Below are positions 45,114 through 57,571 of a stretch of DNA of 64,000 nt, one piece after another (within the stretch, counting starts at the first letter, position 1; each line of letters opens with the position of its first letter). Under the pieces are notes generated by a model, which saw only the letters and a list, made by a program, of their open reading frames with translations, did not search any database and was not told the origin of the DNA. Source of the stretch: Prochlorococcus marinus str. MIT 1013 (GTDB taxonomy: Bacteria > Cyanobacteriota > Cyanobacteriia > PCC-6307 > Cyanobiaceae); contig NZ_CP114778.1 of NCBI RefSeq assembly GCF_027359395.1, positions 1,054,001 through 1,118,000 on the forward strand. The letters run 5' to 3'. A program made the translations under genes and the position numbers.

Positions 45114-47021
45114 TTATGAGGTGGCTGCTACAGCATCAATAATCGTATGATTCATTACTACCCGACCAACTGTAGTCAAAATATATCGGCTAATCAAACT
45201 GCCGTCTTCATCTAATCGGTCGCGTCTGTATGTCCATTCCTCAATACGAGTGCCATCTTTCAAAGTCTCCGACTTTCTTGGTTTCTGAAGCTCATCGTCA
45301 TCTTCAATTTCACCAGAGAATCTAACCCAAACCCAATCATGTAAGTCTATTCTTTTATCTTCTAGAGCTTGTAAAACGTCTTCAAGTGACGCGTATGTGT
45401 GTGAATAATCTCCAAACTTAGGTTGAATTGCGTGAGGCTGAATTGCAGTTAGGTAATAGGAACCTAAAACCATATCTTGAGAGGGAGTAACAATAGGATC
45501 ACCAGTTGCAGGGGAAAGAATATTATTACTGGCTAACATCAACATCCTTGCCTCAGTTTGAGCCTCAATAGCTAAGGGCACATGAACAGCCATTTGATCT
45601 CCATCAAAATCAGCATTAAAAGCTGGGCATACCAATGGATGTAACTGAATAGCTCGGCCAGCGACTAATTTAGGCTCAAAAGCTTGAATGCCTAATCGGT
45701 GCAAAGTTGGGGCACGGTTGAGAAGGATAGGATGACCATCTATGACTTCCTGTAGTACCTGCATAACTTCATCGTCAGCTTTCTGTATCAATTTCTTTGC
45801 TGCTTTAATATTATTGACAATATTCTGACGTATCAATCTGTGAATTACGAAAGGTTGAAAAAGCTCTATTGCCATTTCTTTTGGCAATCCACATTGATGC
45901 ATTTTTAACTTAGGGCCAACTACTATTACTGAACGACCAGAATAATCAACTCTTTTACCAAGTAAGTTCTGACGAAATCTGCCTTGCTTACCCTCGATAA
46001 TATCACTTAAAGATTTCAACGCACGATTATTTGCACCAACAACAGTTCTTCCTCTTCTTCCATTATCAATAAGTGCATCTACAGCCTCTTGTAGCATCCT
46101 TTTTTCATTTCTTACTATTATTTCTGGTGCTAAGATTTCTTGAAGACGAGCAAGACGGTTGTTCCTGTTAATAACTCTTCTATATAGGTCATTTAAATCT
46201 GAAGTTGCGAATCTCCCTCCATCTAATTGGACCATAGGTCTCAAATCAGGAGGTATTACAGGTATCGCATCTAAAACCATCCACTCAGGACTAGCACTTG
46301 TAGCAATAAAATTATCTATCACCCTCAACCTTTTGATAAGTTTAGCCCTTTTTTGGCCTTTACTTGTTGAAATTTCTTCTCGCAATTGCTCGGCAACTTC
46401 TTTTAAGTCTAAGTCTTCAAGTAATTGCTTTAAGGCCTCTGCACCTATACCCACAATAGGTTCATTCTCGATAGTTGAATCTTCAGCATAAATCTCGTCT
46501 TCAATCTCAAGCCATTCATCTTCAGTTAGTAGCTGTTTATATTTGAGGTCCTTACTATCTCCTATATCTAAGACAACATAGCAATTAAAATAAACAATCT
46601 GCTCGACATCTCTAAGAGGCATGTCTAATAAAATAGCTACATAGCTAGGAATACCTTTTAGATACCAAACATGAGATACAGGAGCTGCTAATTTAATAAA
46701 TCCCATTCGATGCCTTCGTACCCGACTCTCTGTTACTTCAACACCACACCTTTCACAAACAATTCCACGATGTCTCACTCTCTTGTATTTTCCACAATGA
46801 CACTCCCAATCCTTAGATGGGCCAAAAATTTTCTCACAAAATAATCCATCCATCTCCGGCTTCAATGTTCGATAATTTATTGTTTCAGGCTTGGTCACTT
46901 CCCCTACAACTTGGCCATTGGGCAAAGTTCTTTGCCCCCATTCCATCACTCTTTCAGGAGATGCTAGTTTGATTTTGACGTAATCAAAATGATTTTCCGT
47001 ACGTAGATTGCTATTAGTCAT
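45114..47021 (-). CDS. rpoC1: DNA-directed RNA polymerase subunit gamma (RpoC1)
   Basis: The 635-residue N-terminal part of the split largest subunit, diagnostic for cyanobacteria and plastids, has the zinc ribbon [20 protein letters not shown] near residue 75. [16 protein letters not shown] follows. The catalytic loop [19 protein letters not shown], with three Asp ligands for magnesium, lies near residue 480. It lies 42 bases downstream of rpoB. Confidence 0.98.
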   Translation of the reverse strand: MTNSNLRTENHFDYVKIKLASPERVMEWGQRTLPNGQVVGEVTKPETINYRTLKPEMDGLFCEKIFGPSKDWECHCGKYKRVRHRGIVCERCGVEVTESRVRRHRMGFIKLAAPVSHVWYLKGIPSYVAILLDMPLRDVEQIVYFNCYVVLDIGDSKDLKYKQLLTEDEWLEIEDEIYAEDSTIENEPIVGIGAEALKQLLEDLDLKEVAEQLREEISTSKGQKRAKLIKRLRVIDNFIATSASPEWMVLDAIPVIPPDLRPMVQLDGGRFATSDLNDLYRRVINRNNRLARLQEILAPEIIVRNEKRMLQEAVDALIDNGRRGRTVVGANNRALKSLSDIIEGKQGRFRQNLLGKRVDYSGRSVIVVGPKLKMHQCGLPKEMAIELFQPFVIHRLIRQNIVNNIKAAKKLIQKADDEVMQVLQEVIDGHPILLNRAPTLHRLGIQAFEPKLVAGRAIQLHPLVCPAFNADFDGDQMAVHVPLAIEAQTEARMLMLASNNILSPATGDPIVTPSQDMVLGSYYLTAIQPHAIQPKFGDYSHTYASLEDVLQALEDKRIDLHDWVWVRFSGEIEDDDELQKPRKSETLKDGTRIEEWTYRRDRLDEDGSLISRYILTTVGRVVMNHTIIDAVAATS

Positions 47022-47063
47022 GAGAATTTAGAGTGTTTAGATGATTGGTTTCGATTGCGTTGA

Positions 47064-50000
47064 TTACTCCTCGTATTCTTTACCTAATGATTCATAGGTA
47101 GGTCTACTTGGTGTGCTCCTACGTGGATTGACATCTTGCATTAAATCAACCTCTTTTCCATCATCTGTATAAACTCCAATATCTAATCCCAATGACTGGA
47201 GTTCTCTCATTAAAACCTTGAAAGATTCAGGAGTCCCAGGCCTTGGAATTGGTTTCCCTTTAACGATGGAATTAAGAGCTTCATTACGCCCTTGCATGTC
47301 ATCAGACTTGACAGTTAACAGCTCTTGTAAAGTGTAGGCTGCCCCATAAGCCTCGAGTGCCCATACTTCCATTTCTCCCAATCTCTGCCCACCTTGCTGC
47401 GCTTTTCCACCAAGAGGTTGTTGCGTAACCAAAGAATATGGACCTGTGGAACGAGCATGAATTTTATCGTCTACCAGGTGTACAAGTTTTAGGAAATGGG
47501 CATAACCAACAGCAACTGGTTGATCAAAAGGCTCGCCGGTTCGACCATCAGTAAGGAGTAACTTCCCAGGGTCCTCAGGGTTATATGTCCATGATTTACC
47601 TGGCTGCTTTGCCGCTTTTTTTAAATAGGCTTGGACTGTCTGATTAGACATCTCTGGTCCATACATCTCATCAAACGGGACAATTTTAACTCGACAATCC
47701 AAGTTTGAGGCAGCCCAACCCATTAGCAGTTCAAATACTTGTCCTACATTCATTCGACTTGGAACTCCTAGGGGGTTCAGGCATATATCTACAGGTGTGC
47801 CATCAGGGAGGTAAGGCATATCCTCTCTAGGCAATATCCTACTTATGATCCCTTTATTACCATGCCTCCCTGCCATCTTATCCCCAACTTGTATCTTTCT
47901 GCGTTGAGCCACATAGACTCTAACAACCATATTTGCTCCAGGTGGAAGCTCATCCCCTTGTTCTCTTGTATAGATTCTGACATCAACAACTCGTCCTCTT
48001 TCAGTTGAGGGGACTCGAAGAGAGTTATCTCTTACATCTCTAGCTTTTTCTCCAAAAATAGCTCTTAAAAGTTTTTCCTCAGGCGGTTGATCAGATTCTC
48101 CTTTAGGAGTAACTTTTCCAACAAGAATGTCTCCGCTTTCAACAAAAGCTCCTATACGAATAATTCCCATTTCATCTAAATTCCCAAGACTTTCTTCTGA
48201 GACATTTGGGATTTCTCTTGTTATTTCTTCTGGGCCTAACTTTGTTTGTCGAGCTTCTATTTCATATTTTTCTATATGAACAGAAGTATATAAATCATCT
48301 TTAACCAATCGTTCGCTAACCAGAATTGCATCTTCGTAGTTGTAGCCTTCCCATGGCATGTATGCAATTAATACATTTTGACCAAGTGCTATTTCCCCTC
48401 CCTCACAAGCCGAACCATCAGCTAAGACTTGACCAACAATAACAGGATCACCATTAAAGACTATAGGTCTATGGTTTAAACAAGTATCTTGATTAGATCT
48501 CTGATATTTTTGCAAATAGTGGGTATGTTCATTACCTTCCTCATCAGTTACAACAATTGCGTTCGCATCCACATAAGTTACGGTTCCATTTACTTTTGAG
48601 ATGGGAACCATGCCAGAGTCTCTAGCGACTTGAGTCTCCAAACCAGTTCCAACCAGAGGCCTTTCTGGCCGCAAAAGAGGAACTGCTTGTCTTTGCATGT
48701 TTGACCCCATCAAAGCTCTATTAGCATCATCGTGTTCCAAAAATGGAATTAACGATGCCGCTACAGAGATAACCTGAACAGGTGATAGTTGGACATAATC
48801 AACTTGTTCAGGAGAAACCGTTTCAAAGTCTTGTCGATACCTAACTGGAACAAGTTCTGCCAATATTTTTCCTTCTTTGTCTGTAGCTACATCTCCAGGA
48901 GCAACCCTACACTCATCTTCTAAATCTGCAGACAGATAAATAGGATCTCCTTCTTTAATTAATCGTCCATTTTCAACCTTCCAAAATGGTGTCTCAATAA
49001 AACCATATTCATTGACTCTTGCATGAGTTGCTAAAGAATTAATCAGACCTGCATTTGGTCCTTCAGGAGTTTCAATTGGACAAAGTCTTCCATAATGAGA
49101 TGGATGAATATCCCTAACTGCAAAACCAGCTCTTTCCCGTGTCAACCCCCCTGGCCCCAAAGCAGAGATTCGCCTTTTGTGAGTTAGTTCAGCTAATGGA
49201 TTGGTTTGATCCATAAATTGACTTAGTTGACTTGAGCCAAAAAATTCTTTTATTGCTGCAACTAAAGGTTTTGGATTTACTAATTGTGCTGGAGTAAGTG
49301 AATCTGTTTCCCCAACGGTCATCCTCTCTTTAATTATCCTTTCAAGTCTGTTTAAACCAACTCGTACTTGATTTTGTAAAAGTTCACCGACTGACCTAAC
49401 TCTTCTATTACCTAAATGATCAATATCATCCAGAGTTGCCCCACCAACATCTAATTCTAAATTGATTAAATAATCTAAAGTAGAAAGAACATCTTCGTTC
49501 GTAAGTGTTCTTACATTGTCAGGAATAGTTAAGCGTAATTTCTTATTTATTTTATATCTACCAACTCTTCCTAAGTCATATCGTTTTGGATCAAAAAATC
49601 TTGTTTGGAGTAGCTGTTGACCACCACTAACTGAAGGAGGCTCGCCGGGCCTTAACTTTTTATAAAGTTCTAACAAAGCTTGGTCTTCTGAACTTATGCC
49701 TTCTTCATTTGCCGCATCAATTGACTTTTTATAAAACTCAGGATGCCGTAATTTATCTATTACATCATTATCGGATAAACCCATTGCCCTCATTAAGACA
49801 TGAGCATTTATTTTTCGTGTTTTATCGACACGAACATGTAGTAAATCATTTTTATCAGTTTCAAACTTTAACCATGCTCCGCGATTAGGAATAACGCTTG
49901 CATTGTAGGTTCTTCTACCATTTTTATCTTGCTCATCTTTAAAATAAACTCCTGGACTACGAACTATTTGATTGACTATTACTCTCTCAGCTCCATTAAT

Positions 50001-50351
50001 TATAAAAGTTCCACGTTCAGTCATTAAAGGTAGTTCACCTATGAAAACTTCTTGTTCTTTAATCTCTCCAGTTTCTTTGTTAACTAAACGACAAGTTACA
50101 TACATTTGAGAGGCAAAAGTTGCATCTCTTCTTTTTGCTTCTTCTACATCATGCCTAGGACGCTTAAGCTTATATTCTGCTCCTATAAAATGTAGTTCAA
50201 GCTTACCGGTATAGTCAGTAATGGGAGAGAAATTGTCTAGTTCTTCTATTAAGCCTTTATCCAAAAACCACTTAAAACTTGATCTTTGAACCTCAACCAA
50301 ATCAGGCAGATATGTAGCTGCTTTGGCTACCTGAATCGCGCTTCTGCTCAT
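47064..50351 (-). CDS. rpoB: DNA-directed RNA polymerase subunit beta
   Basis: This second-largest RNA polymerase subunit has 1095 residues. Markers include [20 protein letters not shown] and [20 protein letters not shown] (the rifampicin region), [20 protein letters not shown], and the C-terminal [20 protein letters not shown] clamp contact. Length is the usual short cyanobacterial form. The Ser at the end of the first region and Arg pairs are wild-type-like, so no rifampicin resistance change is obvious. It starts the rpoB-rpoC1-rpoC2 run after a 256-base gap. Confidence 0.98.
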   Translation of the reverse strand: MSRSAIQVAKAATYLPDLVEVQRSSFKWFLDKGLIEELDNFSPITDYTGKLELHFIGAEYKLKRPRHDVEEAKRRDATFASQMYVTCRLVNKETGEIKEQEVFIGELPLMTERGTFIINGAERVIVNQIVRSPGVYFKDEQDKNGRRTYNASVIPNRGAWLKFETDKNDLLHVRVDKTRKINAHVLMRAMGLSDNDVIDKLRHPEFYKKSIDAANEEGISSEDQALLELYKKLRPGEPPSVSGGQQLLQTRFFDPKRYDLGRVGRYKINKKLRLTIPDNVRTLTNEDVLSTLDYLINLELDVGGATLDDIDHLGNRRVRSVGELLQNQVRVGLNRLERIIKERMTVGETDSLTPAQLVNPKPLVAAIKEFFGSSQLSQFMDQTNPLAELTHKRRISALGPGGLTRERAGFAVRDIHPSHYGRLCPIETPEGPNAGLINSLATHARVNEYGFIETPFWKVENGRLIKEGDPIYLSADLEDECRVAPGDVATDKEGKILAELVPVRYRQDFETVSPEQVDYVQLSPVQVISVAASLIPFLEHDDANRALMGSNMQRQAVPLLRPERPLVGTGLETQVARDSGMVPISKVNGTVTYVDANAIVVTDEEGNEHTHYLQKYQRSNQDTCLNHRPIVFNGDPVIVGQVLADGSACEGGEIALGQNVLIAYMPWEGYNYEDAILVSERLVKDDLYTSVHIEKYEIEARQTKLGPEEITREIPNVSEESLGNLDEMGIIRIGAFVESGDILVGKVTPKGESDQPPEEKLLRAIFGEKARDVRDNSLRVPSTERGRVVDVRIYTREQGDELPPGANMVVRVYVAQRRKIQVGDKMAGRHGNKGIISRILPREDMPYLPDGTPVDICLNPLGVPSRMNVGQVFELLMGWAASNLDCRVKIVPFDEMYGPEMSNQTVQAYLKKAAKQPGKSWTYNPEDPGKLLLTDGRTGEPFDQPVAVGYAHFLKLVHLVDDKIHARSTGPYSLVTQQPLGGKAQQGGQRLGEMEVWALEAYGAAYTLQELLTVKSDDMQGRNEALNSIVKGKPIPRPGTPESFKVLMRELQSLGLDIGVYTDDGKEVDLMQDVNPRRSTPSRPTYESLGKEYEE

Positions 50352-50607
50352 TCGAGAACCTGCGTTTATTATGTAGAGGACTGGGTTAATGTCTTGTCCA
50401 TTAGGTCAAAAAATGATCTTTAATAAGAAAAAAACAAAAAAACAATCTCCTAAAAGACTGAAATTTGAAATTGAATTTACTTAATCAACGAACAAACTGA
50501 CTCAAAAGGTAGAACCTTAAAGGTTTCAGCGCAGATACCACGCCTATGCAAGACAATAAATAATACTACACTCAAATCAGAGAATTAACTAGAGGAAATG
50601 ATGATAT
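50352..50607 (-). promoter_or_regulatory. Leader/promoter region upstream of rpoB
   Basis: The 256 bases between tatD and rpoB probably hold an rpoB promoter. Interlocking short repeats occur at 50506-50525: AAGGT, AGA, ACCTT, then AACCTT-A-AAGGTT, so the same ACCTT arm can pair with either neighbour. This could be a competing hairpin pair, useful for attenuation of RNA polymerase synthesis, but the stems are only 5-6 bp. A 23-codon basic frame on the plus strand (from 50413) looks like chance. Confidence 0.4.
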
Positions 50608-51399
50608 TTAAGGCAACGCAAACAATTCCCTTGCATTTTGAGTGCTTTTTTCAGCAATTTCAGAAAAGCTTTCACCTCTAATTTCTGAAATTTTATCTAC
50701 CACATGCTTTACGAAAGATGGTTCATTCCTTTTTCCTCTATGAGGAACAGGTGACAAGAAAGGACTATCAGTTTCAACTAGAAATCTACTTTGCGGAACT
50801 TCTTTTGCACATTCATGGATATCAATAGCGTTTTTGAAAGTTACATTTCCACTGAAGCTTATGTAAAAGCCTAGATCAAGAAACCCTCTCATCTCTTTGA
50901 CATTGCCGCTCCAACAATGCATAACACCTTTTGGACAACAACTATTTTCAGAAAGCTTAGAAAAAATTTCTAACATTTCTTTTGCAGCATCTCTGCAATG
51001 AACAATGACTGGCAAATTCAATTCAAAAGCCAAGTTTAATTGCGGCATTAAAATTGAAAGCTGTTCACTCAAGTTCTCTGCTTTGAAAAGATCAAGTCCT
51101 AATTCTCCTATTGCAACAACTCGACTATCATCTAGAGCTGCATTTTTTAAAATACTTATAGTTTCAGGTCCCCAATGATGTACATCTAATGGATGAACTC
51201 CTACTGAATATCTCATCTCCTTAAATTGATCAGCCATTGATTTAATAGCTGGGATTTCAGAGGGCTCTACGCAAGCGTGTAATAAAGCTTTGACGCCTTG
51301 TGATCTCCACCTTTCTGCAACTTTTTCTCTATCTTCATTAAAGTTAGAGAAAACAATATGACAGTGGCTATCAATTATTGAACTTTTAGAATCGCTCAA
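50608..51399 (-). CDS. tatD: TatD family metal-dependent hydrolase (DNase)
   Basis: The 263-residue TIM-barrel hydrolase has metal ligands in IIDSHCHIVF (HxH), AIGELGLDLFKAEN (Glu), LPVIVHCRDAAKE (His), MHCWSGNVKEM (His) and LVETDSPFLSP (Asp). Family members are 3'-5' exonucleases or general metal-dependent hydrolases. The TTG at 51399 is the start in frame, but AGAGGAG at 51413-51419 is better spaced for a different TTG at 51406, which opens a 6-codon frame ending inside tatD. The gene order rpsT-tatD-rpoB is as in other picocyanobacteria. Confidence 0.9.
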   Translation of the reverse strand: MSDSKSSIIDSHCHIVFSNFNEDREKVAERWRSQGVKALLHACVEPSEIPAIKSMADQFKEMRYSVGVHPLDVHHWGPETISILKNAALDDSRVVAIGELGLDLFKAENLSEQLSILMPQLNLAFELNLPVIVHCRDAAKEMLEIFSKLSENSCCPKGVMHCWSGNVKEMRGFLDLGFYISFSGNVTFKNAIDIHECAKEVPQSRFLVETDSPFLSPVPHRGKRNEPSFVKHVVDKISEIRGESFSEIAEKSTQNARELFALP

Positions 51400-51449
51400 A
51401 ATGCAAAATAAACTCCTCTTTCAATATTAAATCTTAGTTTATTTTTTTC

Positions 51450-51752
<303 letters not shown>

Positions 51753-51891
51753 TTAGTGTTTTAATCTTATGTTAATCCACACTACCTCAAGACCATGAAG
51801 AAGATCTACATAAATCAAAATTAAGGCATTAAGATAACCAAATTGAACCAATAGCCAAGAGTTCATGATACAAATAATTAGTAAAGATGAG

Positions 51892-51920
51892 GTTCAAGCC
51901 CCCCCCCAAAAAAATTGAAC
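51892..51920 (+). repeat. C9A7 homopolymer tract inside an inverted repeat at the hisD start
   Basis: GTTCAA (51892-51897) and TTGAAC (51915-51920) are exact inverted repeats enclosing G, nine C and seven A. The TTG in the right arm is the first usable hisD start. An ATG at 51887 is out of frame by one base and would become the hisD start, with PPPKK inserted, if the tract were one base shorter. This is either a slippage-prone site or a place to suspect sequencing error. Confidence 0.7.
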
Positions 51921-53213
51921 ATAAAAACGGTTAATAACATTGGTCAGGCTCAGCTTGAGCTCAAGACAATTACTGAAAGAACTTCTGGAGCCTTTCAAGA
52001 TAAAGCTATAAAAATAGTTGACGATATTCTTAAAAACGTTAGTGAGAGGGGAGATGAAGCGCTTAAAGAATACACTTCTCAATTTGATGGATTTCTAACG
52101 GAAGAATTTCAAGTTTCATCAAATTTAATGCTGAAAGCTTGGGAAGAGACTCCTAAAGAGTTGCAAGATTCACTTTTATTAGCAAAAAAAAGAATTGAAA
52201 ATTTTCACAGTCTTCAGGTCCCAAAAAACATCACTTATAGCGGACCACATGGAGAATCACTAGGGCGAAGATGGAGTCCTGTTGAAACAGCAGGAATATA
52301 TGTACCTGGTGGAAGAGCCGCTTATCCAAGCACAGTTTTAATGAATGCTATTCCCGCTTATGTCGCAGGAGTTAATGAAACCATTATGGTTTCTCCTGCC
52401 AACTCTCAAGGGGAGTTAAACCAAACCGTATTAGCTGCGGCACATATTACAGATATCAAAAAAGTTTTTCGTATTGGTGGCGCTCAAGCCATTGGCGCGC
52501 TTGCTAGTGGAACTGAATCAATTCCAAAAGTAGATGTAATTACTGGACCAGGAAATATTTATGTAACTTTGGCAAAGAAAAAAGTTTATGGAAAGGTAGG
52601 AATTGATTCTTTGGCTGGTCCAAGTGAGATCCTAATAATCGCTGATCAATCAGCAAAACTGGAACATGTTGCATCAGATATGTTAGCTCAATCGGAGCAT
52701 GATCCTTTAGCTTCATCAATACTAATCACTACTAATAAAAAATTAGCGGAGAATTTACCATCAGAAATTGAACGTCAATTAATCAATCATCCAAGATTTG
52801 AAATATGCCAAGAATCAATCACTAAATGGGGTTTAATAGTCCTTTGTGATAATTTAGAAACTTGTGCAAAATTAAGTGATACTTTTGCCCCAGAACATCT
52901 TGAATTACTTGTAGAGGACCCAAAAGAATTCTCAAAAACTATAAATAATGCTGGGGCAATATTTATGGGGCCATGGAGCCCAGAGGCTATTGGAGATTAT
53001 CTTGGGGGGCCTAATCACACTCTTCCCACCTCAGGGACTGCAAGATTTGCTGGCGCTCTTGGAGTAGAAACATTTATGAAAAACACTTCACTTATCGATT
53101 TCACAAAAGAAGCATTTAATGAGACTAAAAATGCTGTGATACAGCTAGCAAAAAGCGAGGGTTTACATAGTCACGCAGAATCTATACGAATTAGAGATTC
53201 TAAACTTTATTAA
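51915..53213 (+). CDS. hisD: Histidinol dehydrogenase
   Basis: The 432-residue enzyme oxidises L-histidinol twice to histidine with [43 protein letters not shown] and [15 protein letters not shown] are signature stretches with the zinc and catalytic His/Glu residues; [19 protein letters not shown] completes the site. The N terminus [16 protein letters not shown] follows a TTG with no ribosome binding site, inside an inverted repeat next to a C9A7 tract, so the true start is uncertain. Its 3' end overlaps the convergent rpiA by 14 bases. Confidence 0.94.
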   Translation: MNIKTVNNIGQAQLELKTITERTSGAFQDKAIKIVDDILKNVSERGDEALKEYTSQFDGFLTEEFQVSSNLMLKAWEETPKELQDSLLLAKKRIENFHSLQVPKNITYSGPHGESLGRRWSPVETAGIYVPGGRAAYPSTVLMNAIPAYVAGVNETIMVSPANSQGELNQTVLAAAHITDIKKVFRIGGAQAIGALASGTESIPKVDVITGPGNIYVTLAKKKVYGKVGIDSLAGPSEILIIADQSAKLEHVASDMLAQSEHDPLASSILITTNKKLAENLPSEIERQLINHPRFEICQESITKWGLIVLCDNLETCAKLSDTFAPEHLELLVEDPKEFSKTINNAGAIFMGPWSPEAIGDYLGGPNHTLPTSGTARFAGALGVETFMKNTSLIDFTKEAFNETKNAVIQLAKSEGLHSHAESIRIRDSKLY

Positions 53214-53910
53214 GTGATTCAACACCCACTTCGCCATTTACTACTTTCCCAACTAAAACTTCATCAGTCAAATTTATAAAAAGTCCATTTTCAAGTACAC
53301 CTGGAATATTGTTGATTTGACTCTCGAGTAGTTCAGGTTGATCAATACCATTCTTAAAAGTTAAATCGAGTACTAAGTTTCCCTGATCAGTAACTATAGG
53401 TCCAGCTTTTTTCTGGGCCATTCTTAGAGCTCCTGCTCCTCCTAACTTTTCTAATGTTTTTTGTACGTGTTTCCAGGCGGTAGGAAGAACTTCTACTGGC
53501 AATTTGAAATCAAGGTTCAATTTGTCAACAAGCTTAGTTGAGTCAACAACAACTATAAATTTTTTAGCCAAAGCAGCCACAAGCTTTTCCTGCACATGAC
53601 ACGCTCCTCCACCTTTAATTAGTTGAAATTGGGAGTCAACTTCATCTGCGCCATCAATTGCAAGATCAATTTCAGAAACTGAGGAAAGAGATTTGAGTGG
53701 AATTCCTAATTCACTGGCAAGAACTTCACCCTGAAAAGAAGTAGTTACTCCAACAACATCTTTAATTTCACCTGATCTTATTTTTAGAGCAAGAGCTTCA
53801 ATCATCAATGCTGCGGTGGATCCAGATCCAAGACCAAGAATCATACCGTTTTGAATTTGATCTACAGCAGCCTGAGCAACTGCTTGTTTCATTTGATTTT
53901 GGAGATCCAT
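53200..53910 (-). CDS. rpiA: Ribose-5-phosphate isomerase A
   Basis: The 236-residue enzyme interconverts ribose 5-phosphate and ribulose 5-phosphate, used in the Calvin cycle and the pentose phosphate pathway. [15 protein letters not shown] is the phosphate loop, [14 protein letters not shown] holds catalytic Asp residues, and [16 protein letters not shown] the catalytic Glu and Lys region. Length is normal. Its C-terminal coding end overlaps hisD by 14 bases on the opposite strand. It lies 36 bases downstream of nothing but the protease gene's far side (divergence of function, same strand). Confidence 0.96.
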   Translation of the reverse strand: MDLQNQMKQAVAQAAVDQIQNGMILGLGSGSTAALMIEALALKIRSGEIKDVVGVTTSFQGEVLASELGIPLKSLSSVSEIDLAIDGADEVDSQFQLIKGGGACHVQEKLVAALAKKFIVVVDSTKLVDKLNLDFKLPVEVLPTAWKHVQKTLEKLGGAGALRMAQKKAGPIVTDQGNLVLDLTFKNGIDQPELLESQINNIPGVLENGLFINLTDEVLVGKVVNGEVGVESLNKV

Positions 53911-53946
53911 TTAGACGTACCTTTTCGAGTGACAGTAGCAAGGTTC

Positions 53947-55107
<1,161 letters not shown>

Positions 55108-55220
55108 TTAAAAAAACAATAAAGCAATTCAATGAAAAACAATAAGAACTTGATTTTAGAGGTAACCGAAACCTTTATCTAGTAATATTTGATTGCCTGA
55201 CGGTACCTCTTTAAATAGGG

Positions 55221-55259
55221 GCGGGTCAAATCTTAAAACCGCTCGGGCTTCCTGCCCGA
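55221..55259 (+). promoter_or_regulatory. Two adjacent GC-rich hairpins in the rimP leader
   Basis: GCGG (55221-55224) can pair with CCGC (55239-55242), and TCGGGC (55243-55248) with GCCCGA (55254-55259) around TTCCT, with no bases between the two stems. This GC-rich block stands out in its AT-rich surroundings and ends 15 bases before the rimP start, where no Shine-Dalgarno sequence is seen. An ATG overlapping its last base (55259) opens a 7-codon frame, MSTLPFV, that crosses the rimP start. A regulatory leader for the rimP-nusA operon is likely but not proven. Confidence 0.5.
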
Positions 55260-55274
55260 TGTCGACTCTGCCTT

Positions 55275-55745
55275 TTGTTTAATCCAATCGTTACAGAATT
55301 GAAAGTTCTTACAGCAAAGTCAGCAACTAATTTTGGCTTTGATGTAACAGGTTTTAAGATGTTCACACATTCAAATCCGCTATCAATTCAAGTTAATATT
55401 CGACACAAAAATCCTGACAAGAAAGTCACTATTGATGACTGCTCTATTCTAAGTGAAGATATTGATGAAGCTATTCAAAATTCTTCTATCATTGATCAAC
55501 CTTTCACTCTGGAGATTAGTAGCGAAGGAGTTAGTGAAATCTTAACTGAGGAAAAAGATTTTCAAATTTTCAAAGGCTTTCCAATTGAAGTTACTTATCA
55601 GGATTTAAAAAAAATTGAACAACAAACAAATGGTTTGCTTCTAAAAAGGACAGATAATGATTTACAAGTAAATCAAAAGGGGAAGACTCTCAGAATCCCA
55701 GTCGAAGACGTTATTCAAGTCCGACTCTCAACACCTTCTGGTTAA
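55275..55745 (+). CDS. rimP: Ribosome maturation factor RimP
   Basis: This 156-residue protein helps 30S subunit maturation. The N-terminal domain includes GFDVTGFKMFTHSNPLSIQV and KVTIDDCSILSEDIDEAI, followed by FTLEISSEGVSEILTEEKDF and the beta-barrel end IPVEDVIQVRLS. The TTG at 55275 is the only start I can find, since no other start codon occurs in frame back to a stop at 55212. It begins the conserved rimP-nusA-ylxR-infB order. Sequence is shorter in its C-terminal domain than in E. coli, like other cyanobacteria. Confidence 0.9.
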   Translation: MFNPIVTELKVLTAKSATNFGFDVTGFKMFTHSNPLSIQVNIRHKNPDKKVTIDDCSILSEDIDEAIQNSSIIDQPFTLEISSEGVSEILTEEKDFQIFKGFPIEVTYQDLKKIEQQTNGLLLKRTDNDLQVNQKGKTLRIPVEDVIQVRLSTPSG

Positions 55746-55799
55746 ATCTAGATATTAACTATCTAATCCAATCATTCTCATCTCTATATCCCATCATCG

Positions 55800-57239
55800 A
55801 TGGCTCTTGTTTTACTCCCAGGCTTAAATAACTTAATTGAAGACATTAGTGAGGAAAAAAAACTTCCCTCACAAGTTGTCGAAGCTGCTTTAAGAGAAGC
55901 ACTTCTAAAAGGTTATGAAAGATATCGAAGAACTCTTTACTTAGGAATCAGCGAAGATCCTTTTGAAGAAGATTATTTTAGTAACTTTGATGTTGGTTTG
56001 GATTTAGAAGAAGAAGGCTATAGAGTTTTGGCAAGTAAAATAATCGTGGAAGAAGTTGAGAGTGATGATCATCAAATAGCGATAGCTGAGGTCATGCAAG
56101 TTGCTGATGATGCTCAAGTTGGAGATACAGTCGTCCTAGATGTAACGCCTGAAAAAGAAGATTTTGGAAGAATGGCTGCAGCTACAACCAAGCAAGTTTT
56201 AGCTCAAAAATTGAGAGACCAGCAAAGAAGAATGATTCAAGAGGAATTTGCTGATTTAGAAGATCCAGTCCTCACTGCAAGAGTCATTAGATTTGAAAGG
56301 CAATCTGTAATCATGGCGGTAAGTTCAGGCTTAGGGAGACCAGAAGTAGAAGCAGAGCTTCCAAGAAGAGATCAATTGCCAAATGATAATTATCGAGCAA
56401 ATGCCACATTCAAAGTATTTCTTAAAGAAGTTAGTGAAATTCCTAGGCGAGGGCCTCAACTTTTTGTAAGCAGATCAAATGCTGGACTGGTTGTTTATTT
56501 ATTTGAGAATGAAGTTCCTGAAATACAAGAAGGATCCGTACGCATTGTTGCTGTTGCTCGTGAAGCTAATCCCCCTTCAAGAGCAGTAGGTCCAAGAACA
56601 AAAGTAGCTGTTGACAGTATTGAAAGAGAAGTGGACCCGGTTGGAGCATGTATTGGTGCGAGAGGATCACGAATTCAACAAGTAGTAAATGAACTTCGTG
56701 GAGAAAAAATAGATGTAATTCGTTGGTCGTCTGATCCTGTTCAATACATCTGTAACTCATTAAGTCCTGCAAGAGTTGAAGTAGTAAGACTTGTGGATCC
56801 TGAAGGTCAACATGCCCATGTACTAGTCCCTCCAGATCAACTTAGCCTTGCAATTGGCAGAGAAGGACAAAATGTAAGGCTTGCGGCAAGGCTTACAGGC
56901 TGGAAAATAGATATCAAAAATTCACAAGAATATGATCAAGCAAGTGAAGATTCTGAGGTCGCAGAATTAATTTCCCAAAGGGAAGAAGAAGAATCCTTAC
57001 AAAGAGAAGCTGAGCAAAGATTAGAGGCAGAACAGGCGGCTAGAGCAGAGGAAGATGCAAGATTAAGAGAGCTATACCCTTTGCCAGAAGACGAAGAAGA
57101 CTTTCAAGACGAGCAATTATCAGATCCGGATACTAATGAAATAGACACTGAATCTACTGAAATTGATGTTGAAGAAACAACAGAAGAAAAAGTTACTGAT
57201 GAAGATAAAATAATTACACAAGAGGAAGGAGCCCGGTGA
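55800..57239 (+). CDS. nusA: Transcription termination/antitermination factor NusA
   Basis: This 479-residue elongation factor has an N-terminal RNA polymerase-binding domain ([20 protein letters not shown]), an S1 domain ([20 protein letters not shown]), and two KH domains with [18 protein letters not shown] and [19 protein letters not shown]. The last 100 residues are an acidic, Glu-rich tail (about 385-479) in place of the acidic repeats of E. coli. It lies 54 bases after rimP; ylxR overlaps its stop (GTGA). Confidence 0.96.
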   Translation: MALVLLPGLNNLIEDISEEKKLPSQVVEAALREALLKGYERYRRTLYLGISEDPFEEDYFSNFDVGLDLEEEGYRVLASKIIVEEVESDDHQIAIAEVMQVADDAQVGDTVVLDVTPEKEDFGRMAAATTKQVLAQKLRDQQRRMIQEEFADLEDPVLTARVIRFERQSVIMAVSSGLGRPEVEAELPRRDQLPNDNYRANATFKVFLKEVSEIPRRGPQLFVSRSNAGLVVYLFENEVPEIQEGSVRIVAVAREANPPSRAVGPRTKVAVDSIEREVDPVGACIGARGSRIQQVVNELRGEKIDVIRWSSDPVQYICNSLSPARVEVVRLVDPEGQHAHVLVPPDQLSLAIGREGQNVRLAARLTGWKIDIKNSQEYDQASEDSEVAELISQREEEESLQREAEQRLEAEQAARAEEDARLRELYPLPEDEEDFQDEQLSDPDTNEIDTESTEIDVEETTEEKVTDEDKIITQEEGAR

Positions 57240-57511
57240 GTCAAAATCCCATTCTGCGTAGATGTGTAGCTTGCAAAAAAGTTCTTGATCGCAAGTATTT
57301 TTTAAAAGTTACTAGAGATTTTCAGAATGGAGTAGTTCTCTCAGGTGGGATGGGAAGATCAGCCTATCTATGCCCAACTGAATCATGTTTTGAAGAAGCT
57401 TTGAAGCGTAAACGATTACAGAAAGCTTTGAGATGTGATATTCACTCAAGCGTTTTCAATATGCTCCAAAAAGAACTTAATACCTGCATTGATTCAGATA
57501 CTGAGGCATGA
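57236..57511 (+). CDS. ylxR: YlxR-family RNA-binding protein (DUF448)
   Basis: The 91-residue protein is positioned between nusA and infB as in most bacteria. RRCVACKKVLDRKYFLKVTR and GGMGRSAYLCPTESCFEEAL are the DUF448 motifs, with GRSAYLC as the classic RNA-contact segment. The GTG start overlaps the nusA stop (GTGA) and has a good GGAAGGAG ribosome site inside nusA. YlxR of other bacteria has been linked to RNase P or to transcription control. Here nothing beyond the family is shown. Confidence 0.92.
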   Translation: MSQNPILRRCVACKKVLDRKYFLKVTRDFQNGVVLSGGMGRSAYLCPTESCFEEALKRKRLQKALRCDIHSSVFNMLQKELNTCIDSDTEA

Positions 57512-57571
57512 TATTCATTAAGAGAACTCAGTAAACTCAAAAACCAAATCTAAAGTTCAAGCACAACATTA

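Noticed and set aside
50413-50484. 23-codon Lys-rich frame on the plus strand in the rpoB leader
   Set aside because: Composition matches local A-rich sequence and there is no ribosome site; likely chance.
55221-55259. Signal recognition particle RNA or other known small RNA in the degP-rimP gap
   Set aside because: The conserved SRP loop sequence is absent on both strands; only two short hairpins remain.
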